DNA of 32,451 nt from the IMG/VR virus record IMGVR_UViG_3300032087_002866, positions 1-32,451 of that record; one strand, given 5' to 3'. Made by a program: the position numbers and the translations under genes. Shown here piece by piece: positions 1-4,762 of this stretch (position 1 is the first letter of the stretch; each line of letters begins with the position of its first letter). The notes under the pieces are model-generated. The model ran no database searches and was not told the origin of the DNA. It saw only the letters and a list, made by a program, of their open reading frames with translations. Source of the stretch: a virus.

Positions 1-91
1 TCAATTGGCACAAATGGTGGTGCAGATGCAACTACTACAAATCCAGTTGGATATATAGAAGTAAAAGTAAACGGACAAGAATACATTATGC
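1..91. repeat. Left copy of 91-bp terminal direct repeat (assembly overlap of a circular genome)
   Basis: Bases 1-91 match 32361-32451 exactly, and the repeat lies inside one coding sequence that reads through the junction. This is the pattern left when a circular or circularly permuted genome is linearised by a de Bruijn assembler. A genuine short terminal repeat of the virion DNA is less likely because it would fall inside a fibre gene. Confidence 0.9.
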
Positions 92-111
92 CATACTATC
101 GTAAGGCATAG
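1..111 (+). CDS. 3' end of tail fibre protein (continues from 31449 across the circle junction)
   Basis: This is the last 36 codons and stop (TAG 109-111) of the fibre gene that starts at 31449. The first 91 bases are identical to the last 91 of the window and the reading frame is continuous across the junction, so the two pieces make one 340-residue protein. The C-terminal segment ends with a polar stretch (NGQEYIMPYYRKA), a common way for trimeric phage fibre or appendage proteins to finish. It has no start in this piece because the window was cut inside the gene. The frame and closure are certain; the exact role is inferred from the other part of the gene. Confidence 0.85.
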   Translation, partial: SIGTNGGADATTTNPVGYIEVKVNGQEYIMPYYRKA

Positions 112-165
112 ATGGTGTCTTAGAAGCAATATAAGGTCTTTTTAGCATAGGTAAAATAGAAAGAC

Positions 166-173
166 GGTAAATA
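166..173 (+). promoter_or_regulatory. T4-late-like promoter box (GGTAAATA)
   Basis: GGTAAATA lies 18 bases before the start at 192, ahead of the Shine-Dalgarno sequence AAAGGAG. The same variant is found at 21511, and full ATAAATA forms precede other operons. With so short a leader it is one of the weaker members of the set. Confidence 0.35.
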
Positions 174-191
174 TAACAAAGGAGCAACAAT

Positions 192-626
192 ATGGCTTGG
201 GCAACAAGTTCAAACGTAATAACAACAAACTTAGACGCAGGAACAGACTCACCAGCGGCCGCACGTCCAAACCTAAAAGCGGCTCTTGATGAATTAATAC
301 TTGTAATTGATGGCAGAAACACAGCAAACGGTGTAGCAGGCCTAAATGCAAGTTCAAAATTAGACGCAACACAGTTTCCAGATGAAATCAATTCAAGTTC
401 AGGAAATGCACTTACATTAGATCCAGACACGGGCAAGGTTAAGATCGAAGATGTAATCAATCTAAATCCACAAACCAAAGCGGCACTGAATGCAAGAACA
501 GACAAAGCCACAGGCGACGTTGCATACTGTTCAGATGGTGGAGATGATAGTGCAGGCGTAGGCTGTATTGCTGTTTTTGATGGCACAGATTGGCGTGCTG
601 TTCAATTAGCAGGAGTGTTGTCATAA
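192..626 (+). CDS. Short fibre/appendage-like virion protein
   Basis: A 144-residue protein with Shine-Dalgarno AAAGGAG about 7 bases before the ATG. Its first ~40 residues (MAW start, then a DAGTDSPAAARP segment and LKAALDELILVID) match the N-terminal module of the proteins at 12966 and 31449. All three are therefore probably attached to the particle through a common module. The middle contains LDPDTGKV, a typical beta-turn of phage fibres, and the C-terminus (YCSDGGDDSAGVGC, then FDGTDWRAV) resembles the end of collar or fibre proteins that describe a surface patch. It carries one DSAG motif at residue 119. It follows the long fibre gene that ends at 111 and is coupled to the next gene by TAATG. 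The virion role is inferred from module sharing. Confidence 0.7.
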   Translation: MAWATSSNVITTNLDAGTDSPAAARPNLKAALDELILVIDGRNTANGVAGLNASSKLDATQFPDEINSSSGNALTLDPDTGKVKIEDVINLNPQTKAALNARTDKATGDVAYCSDGGDDSAGVGCIAVFDGTDWRAVQLAGVLS

Positions 627-820
627 TGAAAGACATCAATGACGCATACGCAAGTTTAGACAAACGCATGGCTCTTTTAGAGCAAAGATTAGACATCATA
701 CAAAATAATCATTTGGCACACATACAAGCAGACATAGATGCTATCAAAAAGTATTTCTTATGGGGCGTGGGGGTTGTGTTCGTTCAATTGATTGCCGTTA
801 TTGCGGTTATGATGCAGTAA
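626..820 (+). CDS. Small coiled-coil plus membrane-anchor protein, XhlA/holin-like
   Basis: 64 residues. The start ATG overlaps the previous stop in TAATG, so I chose it over an upstream in-frame start inside the fibre-like gene. Residues 1-40 are a heptad-rich amphipathic helix (ASLDKRMALLEQRLDIIQ, then HIQADIDAIKKY). Residues 41-63 form one hydrophobic segment (FLWGVGVVFVQLIAVIAVMM). This layout, coiled coil followed by a C-terminal membrane helix in under 80 residues, is that of the XhlA family of phage lysis-associated proteins. It may assist holin function or anchor another component at the inner membrane. No endolysin is recognised nearby, so the lysis role is tentative. Confidence 0.6.
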   Translation: MKDINDAYASLDKRMALLEQRLDIIQNNHLAHIQADIDAIKKYFLWGVGVVFVQLIAVIAVMMQ

Positions 821-1035
821 TGCCCTATCTAAAACTAAAACCAGACACCTACATACTACAGAAACATCAAGTTTTCAAATTTGATACCTGCCAATTTTGT
901 GGCAGTAAAGCAGGGCACGACTTTCAACGTCTACAGAGTATGCAATTTGAAAGACAAGGTATAACCTGGAAAAGAACCTGCAAATCCTGTAGGAAAACCA
1001 CTGCCATTGTGAAAAAAGACGGTTTTATTGATTGA
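820..1035 (+). CDS. Small zinc-ribbon protein
   Basis: 71 residues, starting in a TAATG overlap with the previous stop. Two CxxC knuckles, C24-C27 (CQFC) and C54-C57 (CKSC), are spaced 26 residues apart as in a treble-clef or zinc-ribbon fold that binds one zinc. The rest is basic (KRTCKSCRKT, KKDG), which would fit nucleic-acid binding. Its 3' end overlaps the -35 box of the promoter at 1032. The gene is the last of the unit that begins at 192. Function is unknown; binding of DNA, RNA or RNA polymerase are the obvious possibilities. Confidence 0.65.
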   Translation: MPYLKLKPDTYILQKHQVFKFDTCQFCGSKAGHDFQRLQSMQFERQGITWKRTCKSCRKTTAIVKKDGFID

Positions 1036-1060
1036 CAAAACCACTTTTTTGCTGTATTAT
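1032..1060 (+). promoter_or_regulatory. Near-consensus sigma70 promoter, TTGACA-17-TATTAT
   Basis: The -35 box TTGACA (1032-1037) and -10 box TATTAT (1055-1060) are separated by exactly 17 bases. Transcription would begin near 1067 and read into the two small genes at 1100 and 1320. The -35 box lies across the stop codon of the zinc-ribbon gene. It is one of six promoters of this type, all confined to the first 4.8 kb. Confidence 0.75.
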
Positions 1061-1070
1061 AACGATATTA

Positions 1071-1078
1071 GATAAATA
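1071..1078 (+). promoter_or_regulatory. T4-late-like promoter box (GATAAATA)
   Basis: GATAAATA sits just downstream of the sigma70 promoter and 21 bases before the start at 1100. The same genes may thus be read early (sigma70) and again late. It is a short AT-rich match, so chance is possible. Confidence 0.4.
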
Positions 1079-1099
1079 AAGTTATAAGGCAAACATAAA

Positions 1100-1330
1100 A
1101 TGGCAAAACTTAATTGGAATAAACCCGAATTACGAAGCGGTGGCAAGGCCTATGGAACAGGTATTGTTGCTGGCACCAATACCACTTGGCGTAGTCCAGG
1201 CAAATACCAATGGCAACACGTTAGAAAAATACCAACAGATTATTTGCTTTGGGTAGCAAAACAATGGAGTCCCGGCAAAAGCAGAGACATGGCAGACAAA
1301 GAATTACTAAGGCGTTTTGATGGCAAATAA
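1100..1330 (+). CDS. Small protein with an IPxDYLLWVAKQ motif (resembles DUF3820-type proteins)
   Basis: 76 residues. The segment SPGKYQWQHVRKIPTDYLLW (residues 32-51) resembles the GKYKG...IPxDYLxWL signature of small DUF3820-like proteins found alone or fused to nucleases. The first 30 residues are glycine-rich and basic. An AAGG about 12 bases upstream is a modest ribosome binding site. It is the first gene after the promoter at 1032 and overlaps the next gene by 11 bases. The family assignment rests on one motif; no biochemical role can be read. Confidence 0.6.
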   Translation: MAKLNWNKPELRSGGKAYGTGIVAGTNTTWRSPGKYQWQHVRKIPTDYLLWVAKQWSPGKSRDMADKELLRRFDGK

Positions 1331-1538
1331 ATTAACAGCAAAACAAAGAGAAGAGAATTATCTATCCCAACAAAGGCAATACAAACAAGAACGTAAAGTA
1401 GATGAATGGGCAAGTTACTACCCATTTGATCCGTTCAAAAAAACTATTACAGGCAAAGACTGGAAAGCATATAAACAGGCACGTAGGCAAGCAAAGGACC
1501 AGTTGAAGTCCCTAAATTCAGTAAAACGTGGGTTGTAA
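1320..1538 (+). CDS. Small basic helical protein of unknown function
   Basis: 72 residues beginning at ATG 1320, preceded by AAGG at 1309-1312. A TTG one codon earlier is an unlikely start. The protein is dominated by K, R, Q and E (AKQREENYLSQQRQYKQERK) with an aromatic patch (WASYYPFDPFKK) and a basic helical tail. No cysteine, membrane segment or known motif is visible. It overlaps the previous gene by 11 bases and is followed by the 511-bp gene-free interval. With its neighbour it forms a two-gene, probably early unit under the sigma70 promoter. Small basic proteins in this position are often host-takeover factors, but that is only inference. Confidence 0.55.
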   Translation: MANKLTAKQREENYLSQQRQYKQERKVDEWASYYPFDPFKKTITGKDWKAYKQARRQAKDQLKSLNSVKRGL

Positions 1539-1892
1539 TATGACGGCTAATGACCCCACTCTGTTGTGATGTCGCTTAACAGGCACACAATGTATAGGGC
1601 CGCAGGTTGCTGTGTAAACAGTTGGAAGTTTCAATACATCCGTCTTCCGTAAAACCTTGTTATGTCGCGTGGTGAGACGCCAAGCGAGACGGCAGTAGTA
1701 GTGAGACGCTTTTTTTTGTGTCAGAAACTACTATTGCCGTCGTGTGACTTCAACGCCAAGTGTAAAAGACTTCGTCTTAAAAAATTGTGTTAAAAAGAAA
1801 TTGTGTTTGAGCGATAGCGAAAACAAGATGTCTGTAAGACATCTCTAAATGTAAACAAAAAGCCACGTAATAGACCTCTTTGTGATGATCTA
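1539..1892 (+). other. Gene-free interval with inverted repeats
   Basis: No open frame longer than about 40 codons with a credible start was found on either strand. GAGACG occurs three times between 1672 and 1709. Three inverted repeats are visible: the large hairpin 1688-1741 (separate entry), AAGAC-TTC-GTCTT at 1766-1778, and AGATGTC-TGTAA-GACATCT at 1826-1844. On the minus strand TTTACA-16-TATACA (about 1589-1616) is a weak promoter candidate. A replication origin, a non-coding RNA or a decayed gene could each account for it. Confidence 0.5.
1688..1741 (+). other. Long hairpin with T8 apical loop
   Basis: GACGGCAGTAGTAGT (1688-1702) pairs with ACTACTATTGCCGTC (1727-1741) over 15 positions, one of them a G-U in RNA. 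Inside it, GACGC (1705-1709) can pair with GTGTC (1718-1722), closing a loop of eight T residues. The T run is in the loop, not after the stem, so this is not a standard intrinsic terminator. Confidence 0.6.
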
Positions 1893-1900
1893 AATAAATA
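1893..1900 (+). promoter_or_regulatory. T4-late-like promoter box (AATAAATA)
   Basis: AATAAATA lies about 150 bases before the methyltransferase gene at 2050. Transcription from here would produce the structured leader described at 1901-2052. Confidence 0.4.
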
Positions 1901-2052
1901 CTTGTAAGCGAGCATGGGTCATTACACCACCTCCTGCGTGTTTGGTAAGGCTATCTTACGTGCAGTTCTTTCTATGTTTGTGGTGGACATCAATATAAAT
2001 GCCATTTTATATCCTATGTGACTCATGTTCGCCCACTTAAAGGATATAAATG
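1901..2052 (+). promoter_or_regulatory. Structured leader with a potential RBS-sequestering switch
   Basis: Three nested stems can form: CACCAC (1925-1930) with GTGGTG (1980-1985), then CTGC with GCAG, then GTAAG with CTTAC. Downstream, TTTATATCCT (2006-2015) is a perfect 10-base complement of AGGATATAAA (2041-2050), which holds the Shine-Dalgarno sequence and the first base of the start codon at 2050. The same segment can instead pair with ATATAAA (1993-1999). The two pairings exclude each other, as in the expression platform of a translational riboswitch or RNA thermometer. No known riboswitch class is recognised. Confidence 0.5.
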
Positions 2053-2655
2053 GACAACCACTACACAGATTGGCACAAGCAGTTTCCCAAGAGTGGCGTG
2101 GGCAAACAGTATCCTTTCCTACTTGAACAGATCACCCTCAACAGAAAAACACAAACACAACATCGTAATCTAACTGGCAGACCCCTCGCAGATAAGAAAA
2201 AATGGGAATGGCGTCGTGGCTTAGACTATGGCTGTGGCAAAGGTGGCACAATAGCGTGGCTTGAAGGCCTATGCCCATGGATCGCTATTGAAGGTTATGA
2301 CCCAGGCAATGAACAATTTAACACACTACCAGAAGGTGACTTTGACTTCTTATACACAGCAGACGTGCTTGAACACATAGATATACAAGACATACCCCAG
2401 ACTTTAGAGCATTGCGAAAGCATAAGCAAGATCAACATACATATAATAGACCTTACACCTGCTAAGAAGACGCTACCAGATGGCAGAAATGCACACATTA
2501 CACTACTGACCAAAGAAGCATGGATTGAACTGTTTGAACAGCATGAATATCGCGTAACACACATATCACAATACTCAACCCCTGATCCTAACTACACCAC
2601 GAGAGATAGACTATGCATAATAACCAAACACCCAACAATAGCACCCTTGTCATAA
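2050..2655 (+). CDS. Class I SAM-dependent methyltransferase
   Basis: 201 residues. The SAM-binding motif I is LDYGCGKGG at residues 58-66, the acidic residue after strand 2 is in GYDPG (D84), and FLYTADVLEHI at 100-110 is the motif IV/post-IV region typical of small-molecule or sugar methyltransferases. Shine-Dalgarno AAAGGA lies 6-11 bases before the ATG, inside the potential switch described for 1901-2052. The gene overlaps the following glycosyltransferase by 43 bases, which suggests the two act on the same glycan or surface structure. Substrate cannot be read; a DNA methyltransferase is unlikely because no DPPY-type motif is present. Confidence 0.85.
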   Translation: MDNHYTDWHKQFPKSGVGKQYPFLLEQITLNRKTQTQHRNLTGRPLADKKKWEWRRGLDYGCGKGGTIAWLEGLCPWIAIEGYDPGNEQFNTLPEGDFDFLYTADVLEHIDIQDIPQTLEHCESISKINIHIIDLTPAKKTLPDGRNAHITLLTKEAWIELFEQHEYRVTHISQYSTPDPNYTTRDRLCIITKHPTIAPLS

Positions 2656-3326
2656 CAGCACTTAATCAACGTCTATTAACGGCATATGGCTACCGATTCC
2701 TTGACACATTCCCCGAGACATTAGACTTGATGGTGTGGAGCGAAGATGAACTTGACATACCCCACCGAAGACTAAGCCACGCATTTGTTGAAAGAAACAA
2801 GCATAGACCTCAGCCAAGAAGTTATAAGCAAGATGCAATACGTTTTCATTGGAAACCTCAAGCAGTTTATCTAACATACAACACCGTAGATAGAAACAAA
2901 TATACGAGCATCCTTTGGATAGATGCAGACACACAGTTCCTCAAACAGATAGATCAAACATGGATTGACGAACACATAGCAACAGAACACATAATGAGTT
3001 ATATGGGCAGACCCGACTATTACAGTGAAACAGGCGTGCTATACTTTAATCTCAAGCACAAGCACACAGAACAATATATAAAAGACGTGTGGGAATACTA
3101 TGTTACAGGAGACATATGGGACTTACAAGAACAGCATGATAGTTATGTTTGGGACTATGTAAGACTTCGTCAAGAGCATGATAATAATAGAAAGTTTAGA
3201 AACTTAGGCGTAGATCATAAAGTGCCAGGAGGACATATACAAGCATACCTATATGGAGAATGGTTTGATCATGCTAAAGGACCACGCAAAAAGTCAGGAA
3301 AATCACCCGAAAATAAGCACAATTAG
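2613..3326 (+). CDS. GT-A-type glycosyltransferase with DxD motif
   Basis: 237 residues. After an N-terminal strand STLVITALNQ and helix LTAYGYRFLDTFP comes SILWIDADTQFL (residues 99-110), where D104-A-D106 is the metal-binding DxD of a GT-A fold. SETGVLYFNLKH (about 138-149) matches the acceptor-side region of the same fold. The tail (KGPRKKSGKSPENK) is very basic. The 43-base overlap with the methyltransferase gene implies coupled expression. It probably transfers a sugar from a nucleotide-sugar to a phage or cell-surface acceptor. The donor and acceptor are unknown. Confidence 0.75.
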   Translation: MHNNQTPNNSTLVITALNQRLLTAYGYRFLDTFPETLDLMVWSEDELDIPHRRLSHAFVERNKHRPQPRSYKQDAIRFHWKPQAVYLTYNTVDRNKYTSILWIDADTQFLKQIDQTWIDEHIATEHIMSYMGRPDYYSETGVLYFNLKHKHTEQYIKDVWEYYVTGDIWDLQEQHDSYVWDYVRLRQEHDNNRKFRNLGVDHKVPGGHIQAYLYGEWFDHAKGPRKKSGKSPENKHN

Positions 3327-3518
3327 ACACAGTTAGAGAACTGAAAGGCCTTGTTGTAGACCCTGAGAACAGAGGTGGAAGATGATTTATGTGAGATAGG
3401 CCCCACCGCCTAAGCCTTTGAAAACCTTAGATTTTCACGGTTATCAAGGCGAGAGACGGCTGTATAGCATCAATTTACCACAATGTCAATGGCTTTCTGA
3501 CCAAATCAATTGTGAAAA
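3327..3518 (-). ncRNA. Putative leftward structured small RNA region
   Basis: No credible gene lies here. A near-perfect leftward promoter (3461-3489) would start an RNA near 3454. On the minus strand that RNA can fold into TGAAAA-7-TTTTCA (3437 to 3419), an outer pair AAAGGC/GCCTTT (3419-3414 with 3349-3344) enclosing GGTGG/CCACC, and CAGTT-CTCT-AACTG near 3343-3330. No run of T marks a terminator. The stems are short, so an unstructured leader or trailer remains possible. Confidence 0.4.
3461..3489 (-). promoter_or_regulatory. Near-consensus sigma70 promoter, TTGACA-17-TATACA, leftward
   Basis: On the minus strand TTGACA (3489-3484) and TATACA (3466-3461) are separated by 17 bases. No protein gene follows on that strand before the end of the glycosyltransferase gene, so the product would be a non-coding or antisense RNA. 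Confidence 0.65.
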
Positions 3519-3692
3519 TCACCGTATCTTATAGAGTTTTTCACCTTTTTGAATGTATTTTGGCCCATGACGGTCTAAGAATTCATCAGAGGCTCCCTCA
3601 AAGCCTTGCAAGAATGGTCCCACCGAAGCACAGCCTGATAACACTCCGAGGATCAGCCACATGGATAATATGAATGTAAAGGTTCTTACCAT
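3519..3692 (-). CDS. Small lipoprotein, possible outer-membrane spanin or exclusion lipoprotein
   Basis: 57 residues on the minus strand, ATG at 3692, stop TGA at 3521-3519. A positive N-region (MVRTF), a hydrophobic core (ILSMWLILGV) and the lipobox L-S-G-C with Cys21 form a textbook lipoprotein signal peptide. The mature part is about 37 polar residues (GPFLQGFEGASDEFLDRHG). Small phage lipoproteins with this design are outer-membrane spanins (Rz1-like) or superinfection-exclusion proteins. The low proline content is unlike typical Rz1. No Shine-Dalgarno sequence precedes the ATG, and the -10 box of its promoter ends only 9 bases upstream, so the message may be nearly leaderless. Base composition is more GC-rich than the flanking late genes. 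Confidence 0.7.
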   Translation of the reverse strand: MVRTFTFILSMWLILGVLSGCASVGPFLQGFEGASDEFLDRHGPKYIQKGEKLYKIR

Positions 3693-3701
3693 TGTATCTA
3701 T

Positions 3702-3730
3702 AGTATAGCACCACTCTTAGAGAAAGTCAA
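3702..3730 (-). promoter_or_regulatory. Sigma70 promoter of the lipoprotein gene, TTGACT-17-TATACT
   Basis: Minus strand: TTGACT (3730-3725), 17-base spacer, TATACT (3707-3702). The expected transcription start near 3695 is about 3 bases from the ATG at 3692. Confidence 0.75.
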
Positions 3731-3786
3731 CCCCAGACTTTACCAAAATCTCTCTGAGGCTACGGTTGAATACCTTACGAAAAAGG

Positions 3787-3815
3787 TTGACACCGTGACT
3801 CTATGGTGTTATACT
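3787..3815 (+). promoter_or_regulatory. Near-consensus sigma70 promoter, TTGACA-17-TATACT, rightward
   Basis: TTGACA (3787-3792), 17-base spacer, TATACT (3810-3815). It faces into the 3' half of the leftward gene 3801-3995, so its transcript would be antisense to that gene. Confidence 0.75.
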
Positions 3816-3995
3816 TTTTATACAGTTCGAGGGGCGTCCTACTGTGAGGCGACGACATTTGGGCGGAGTCGCGTTGTCACTCATCTCGCCAAAACTGGTT
3901 TTATCCTCTTTACCTTTCGCCAGCACCTGTGAAGCCTTGCTCATTGCTCGAGCACTTTCAATGGTTGCACGCCATGGGTTGTTGTCTGCGGTCAT
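3801..3995 (-). CDS. Small hydrophilic protein of unknown function
   Basis: 64 residues on the minus strand with a good ribosome binding site (AGGAG, 7 bases before the ATG at 3995) and its own promoter at 4021-4049. It has an amphipathic helical N-terminal half (ATIESARAMSKASQVLAKGK) and a cysteine- and arginine-containing tail (PKCRRLTVGRPSNC). No known family is recognised. The C-terminal codons run into the opposing promoter at 3787-3815. Codon usage is clearly GC-richer than in the structural genes (CGC, CTG, GCG, CCC codons), hinting at a different origin. I prefer it to the overlapping rightward frame because only this one has start signals and a soluble-protein composition. Confidence 0.55.
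   Translation of the reverse strand: MTADNNPWRATIESARAMSKASQVLAKGKEDKTSFGEMSDNATPPKCRRLTVGRPSNCIKSITP
3822..3925 (+). ncRNA. Putative antisense RNA to the 3801-3995 gene
   Basis: The promoter at 3787-3815 would start a rightward RNA near 3822. The RNA can form ACAGT/ACTGT, an outer GGCGA/TCGCC pair enclosing GCGAC/GTCGC, and a small AAAAC-TG-GTTTT hairpin close to 3893-3904. The 3' end is a guess. No Shine-Dalgarno-preceded frame follows. Confidence 0.35.
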
Positions 3996-4020
3996 AGTAT
4001 TCTCCTATTGTTATACTACT

Positions 4021-4051
4021 AATATACAGTCATCTACTTTGAATGTCAAAG
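4021..4051 (-). promoter_or_regulatory. Sigma70 promoter with palindromic operator-like -35 region
   Basis: Minus strand: TTGACA (4049-4044), 17-base spacer, TATATT (4026-4021). The -35 box lies in a perfect inverted repeat CTTTGA-ATG-TCAAAG (4037-4051, read on the plus strand), a plausible repressor site. The promoter serves the gene starting at 3995. Confidence 0.7.
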
Positions 4052-4058
4052 GTTTTGG

Positions 4059-4080
4059 TAAATTTTGTTTAACCGTTTTT
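4059..4080. repeat. 22-bp direct repeat, copy 1
   Basis: TAAATTTTGTTTAACCGTTTTT is identical to 4403-4424. Copy 1 lies just downstream of the stop of the leftward gene 4083-4403; copy 2 overlaps the first base of that gene and lies in its upstream gap. The pair therefore brackets the gene exactly. Confidence 0.85.
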
Positions 4081-4082
4081 TG

Positions 4083-4403
4083 CTACCGCAACTGGGGGTG
4101 CTTTAGACCATATATCTCATCATATTCACTTTGGGTCAACCATTGAACAAACGGTCCACCCATACGTTTGATTGCTTCAACACCCTCGTCATCCAATTTT
4201 ACCCATGCCAACCAATCTCTTGCACCAAAATGTAGGGTTTCTTCACAGGCACACACATTGTCCGCTCCCACAATAGTTTCTATCTTGTAAAATGGTATGT
4301 CTATGACGTCTAATGCTGTGCGACTACCCAATTCATCCTGTGTGAGGTCATATGCTATACTGTCATTGTCAAAAGTTTCATATCGTAAGTAATAATATTT
4401 CAT
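4083..4403 (-). CDS. Protein of unknown function bracketed by 22-bp repeats
   Basis: 106 residues on the minus strand, start ATG at 4403. It is acidic and aromatic (MKYYYLRYETFDNDSIAYDL, later DDEGVEAIKRMGGPFVQWLT and EYDEIYGL), with two cysteines (CAC) near residue 52. No known domain is recognised. No Shine-Dalgarno sequence precedes the ATG; the upstream sequence is the AT-rich 22-bp repeat, so translation may depend on an unstructured leader or on coupling to the upstream gene. It is probably co-transcribed from the promoter at 4702-4730. Confidence 0.6.
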   Translation of the reverse strand: MKYYYLRYETFDNDSIAYDLTQDELGSRTALDVIDIPFYKIETIVGADNVCACEETLHFGARDWLAWVKLDDEGVEAIKRMGGPFVQWLTQSEYDEIYGLKHPQLR

Positions 4404-4424
4404 AAATTTTGTTTAACCGTTTTT
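4403..4424. repeat. 22-bp direct repeat, copy 2
   Basis: Identical to 4059-4080. It occupies the short gap between the stop of the 4444-4671 gene and the start of the 4083-4403 gene, where a ribosome binding site would normally be. Confidence 0.85.
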
Positions 4425-4443
4425 CTGGCGAACCTTGCAGGCT

Positions 4444-4671
4444 CTATTTTGATTGCTGTTGAATCAATTCCACGTAAGTGTTTACCATACGAGTGTTAGT
4501 TTGCACCGCAAATTCAGCCTGGTTCCTGCATAGTGCAAGTGTATCGTTAAATTGACCCATTTGCGGATTATCACTAATAAACTGTGCCAATGCGTCTCTT
4601 TGCTTGGTTGCTATTGCGAGGTCGTTTTGTGTTTTTTGTAACCAACCTTGTAATTCTTCAAGTTTTGCCAT
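4444..4671 (-). CDS. Small coiled-coil protein
   Basis: 75 residues on the minus strand with Shine-Dalgarno AAAGGAG about 7 bases before the ATG. Heptads run through most of the protein (LEELQGWLQKTQNDLAIATK, then NQAEFAVQTNTRMVNTYVEL), predicting one or two long helices. There is no membrane segment or known motif. It is the first gene after the sigma70-type promoter at 4702-4730, so it is likely made early. The function is unknown; a small dimeric regulator or adaptor would fit. Confidence 0.6.
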   Translation of the reverse strand: MAKLEELQGWLQKTQNDLAIATKQRDALAQFISDNPQMGQFNDTLALCRNQAEFAVQTNTRMVNTYVELIQQQSK

Positions 4672-4701
4672 TTTAGTTCTCCTTTGTTTAACTATACTTA
4701 C

Positions 4702-4730
4702 ACTATACTATCATTGGGTTACGAAGTCAA
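4702..4730 (-). promoter_or_regulatory. Sigma70 promoter, TTGACT-17-TATAGT, leftward
   Basis: Minus strand: TTGACT (4730-4725), 17-base spacer, TATAGT (4707-4702). The start site near 4695 leaves a leader of about 24 bases before the ATG at 4671. Confidence 0.75.
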
Positions 4731-4762
4731 CGTGTTGGGTGTTCAAATTATCTATTTTGGAA

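Noticed and set aside
1-91. 91-bp terminal repeat as a physical terminal repeat of virion DNA
   Set aside because: It lies within a single fibre coding sequence and has the size of an assembly k-mer; circular closure explains it better.
1539-1650. Short frame with GCCVNSWKFQYIRLP as a remnant of a radical-SAM-like gene
   Set aside because: Only 27 codons and one weak motif; no further matching sequence in other frames nearby.
1900-2030. Leftward frames of 34 and 41 codons, one pair joined by TAATG after AGGAGG
   Set aside because: They lie opposite the structured leader, have no promoter and no recognisable protein character; possible but not supported enough to list.
1901-2052. Assignment of the leader to a known SAM or glutamine riboswitch
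   Set aside because: The conserved core sequences of these classes could not be matched by eye; only the pairing logic is supported.
1539-4083. tRNA genes or a CRISPR array in the gene-free intervals
   Set aside because: No cloverleaf with a T-arm GTTCRA pattern and no regularly spaced repeats were found by eye.
3844-4146. Rightward 100-codon frame opposite the leftward genes at 3801 and 4083
   Set aside because: It starts with GTG without a ribosome binding site, crosses two leftward genes and a promoter, and has the composition of an antisense frame. I kept the leftward frames, which have promoters and a good start.
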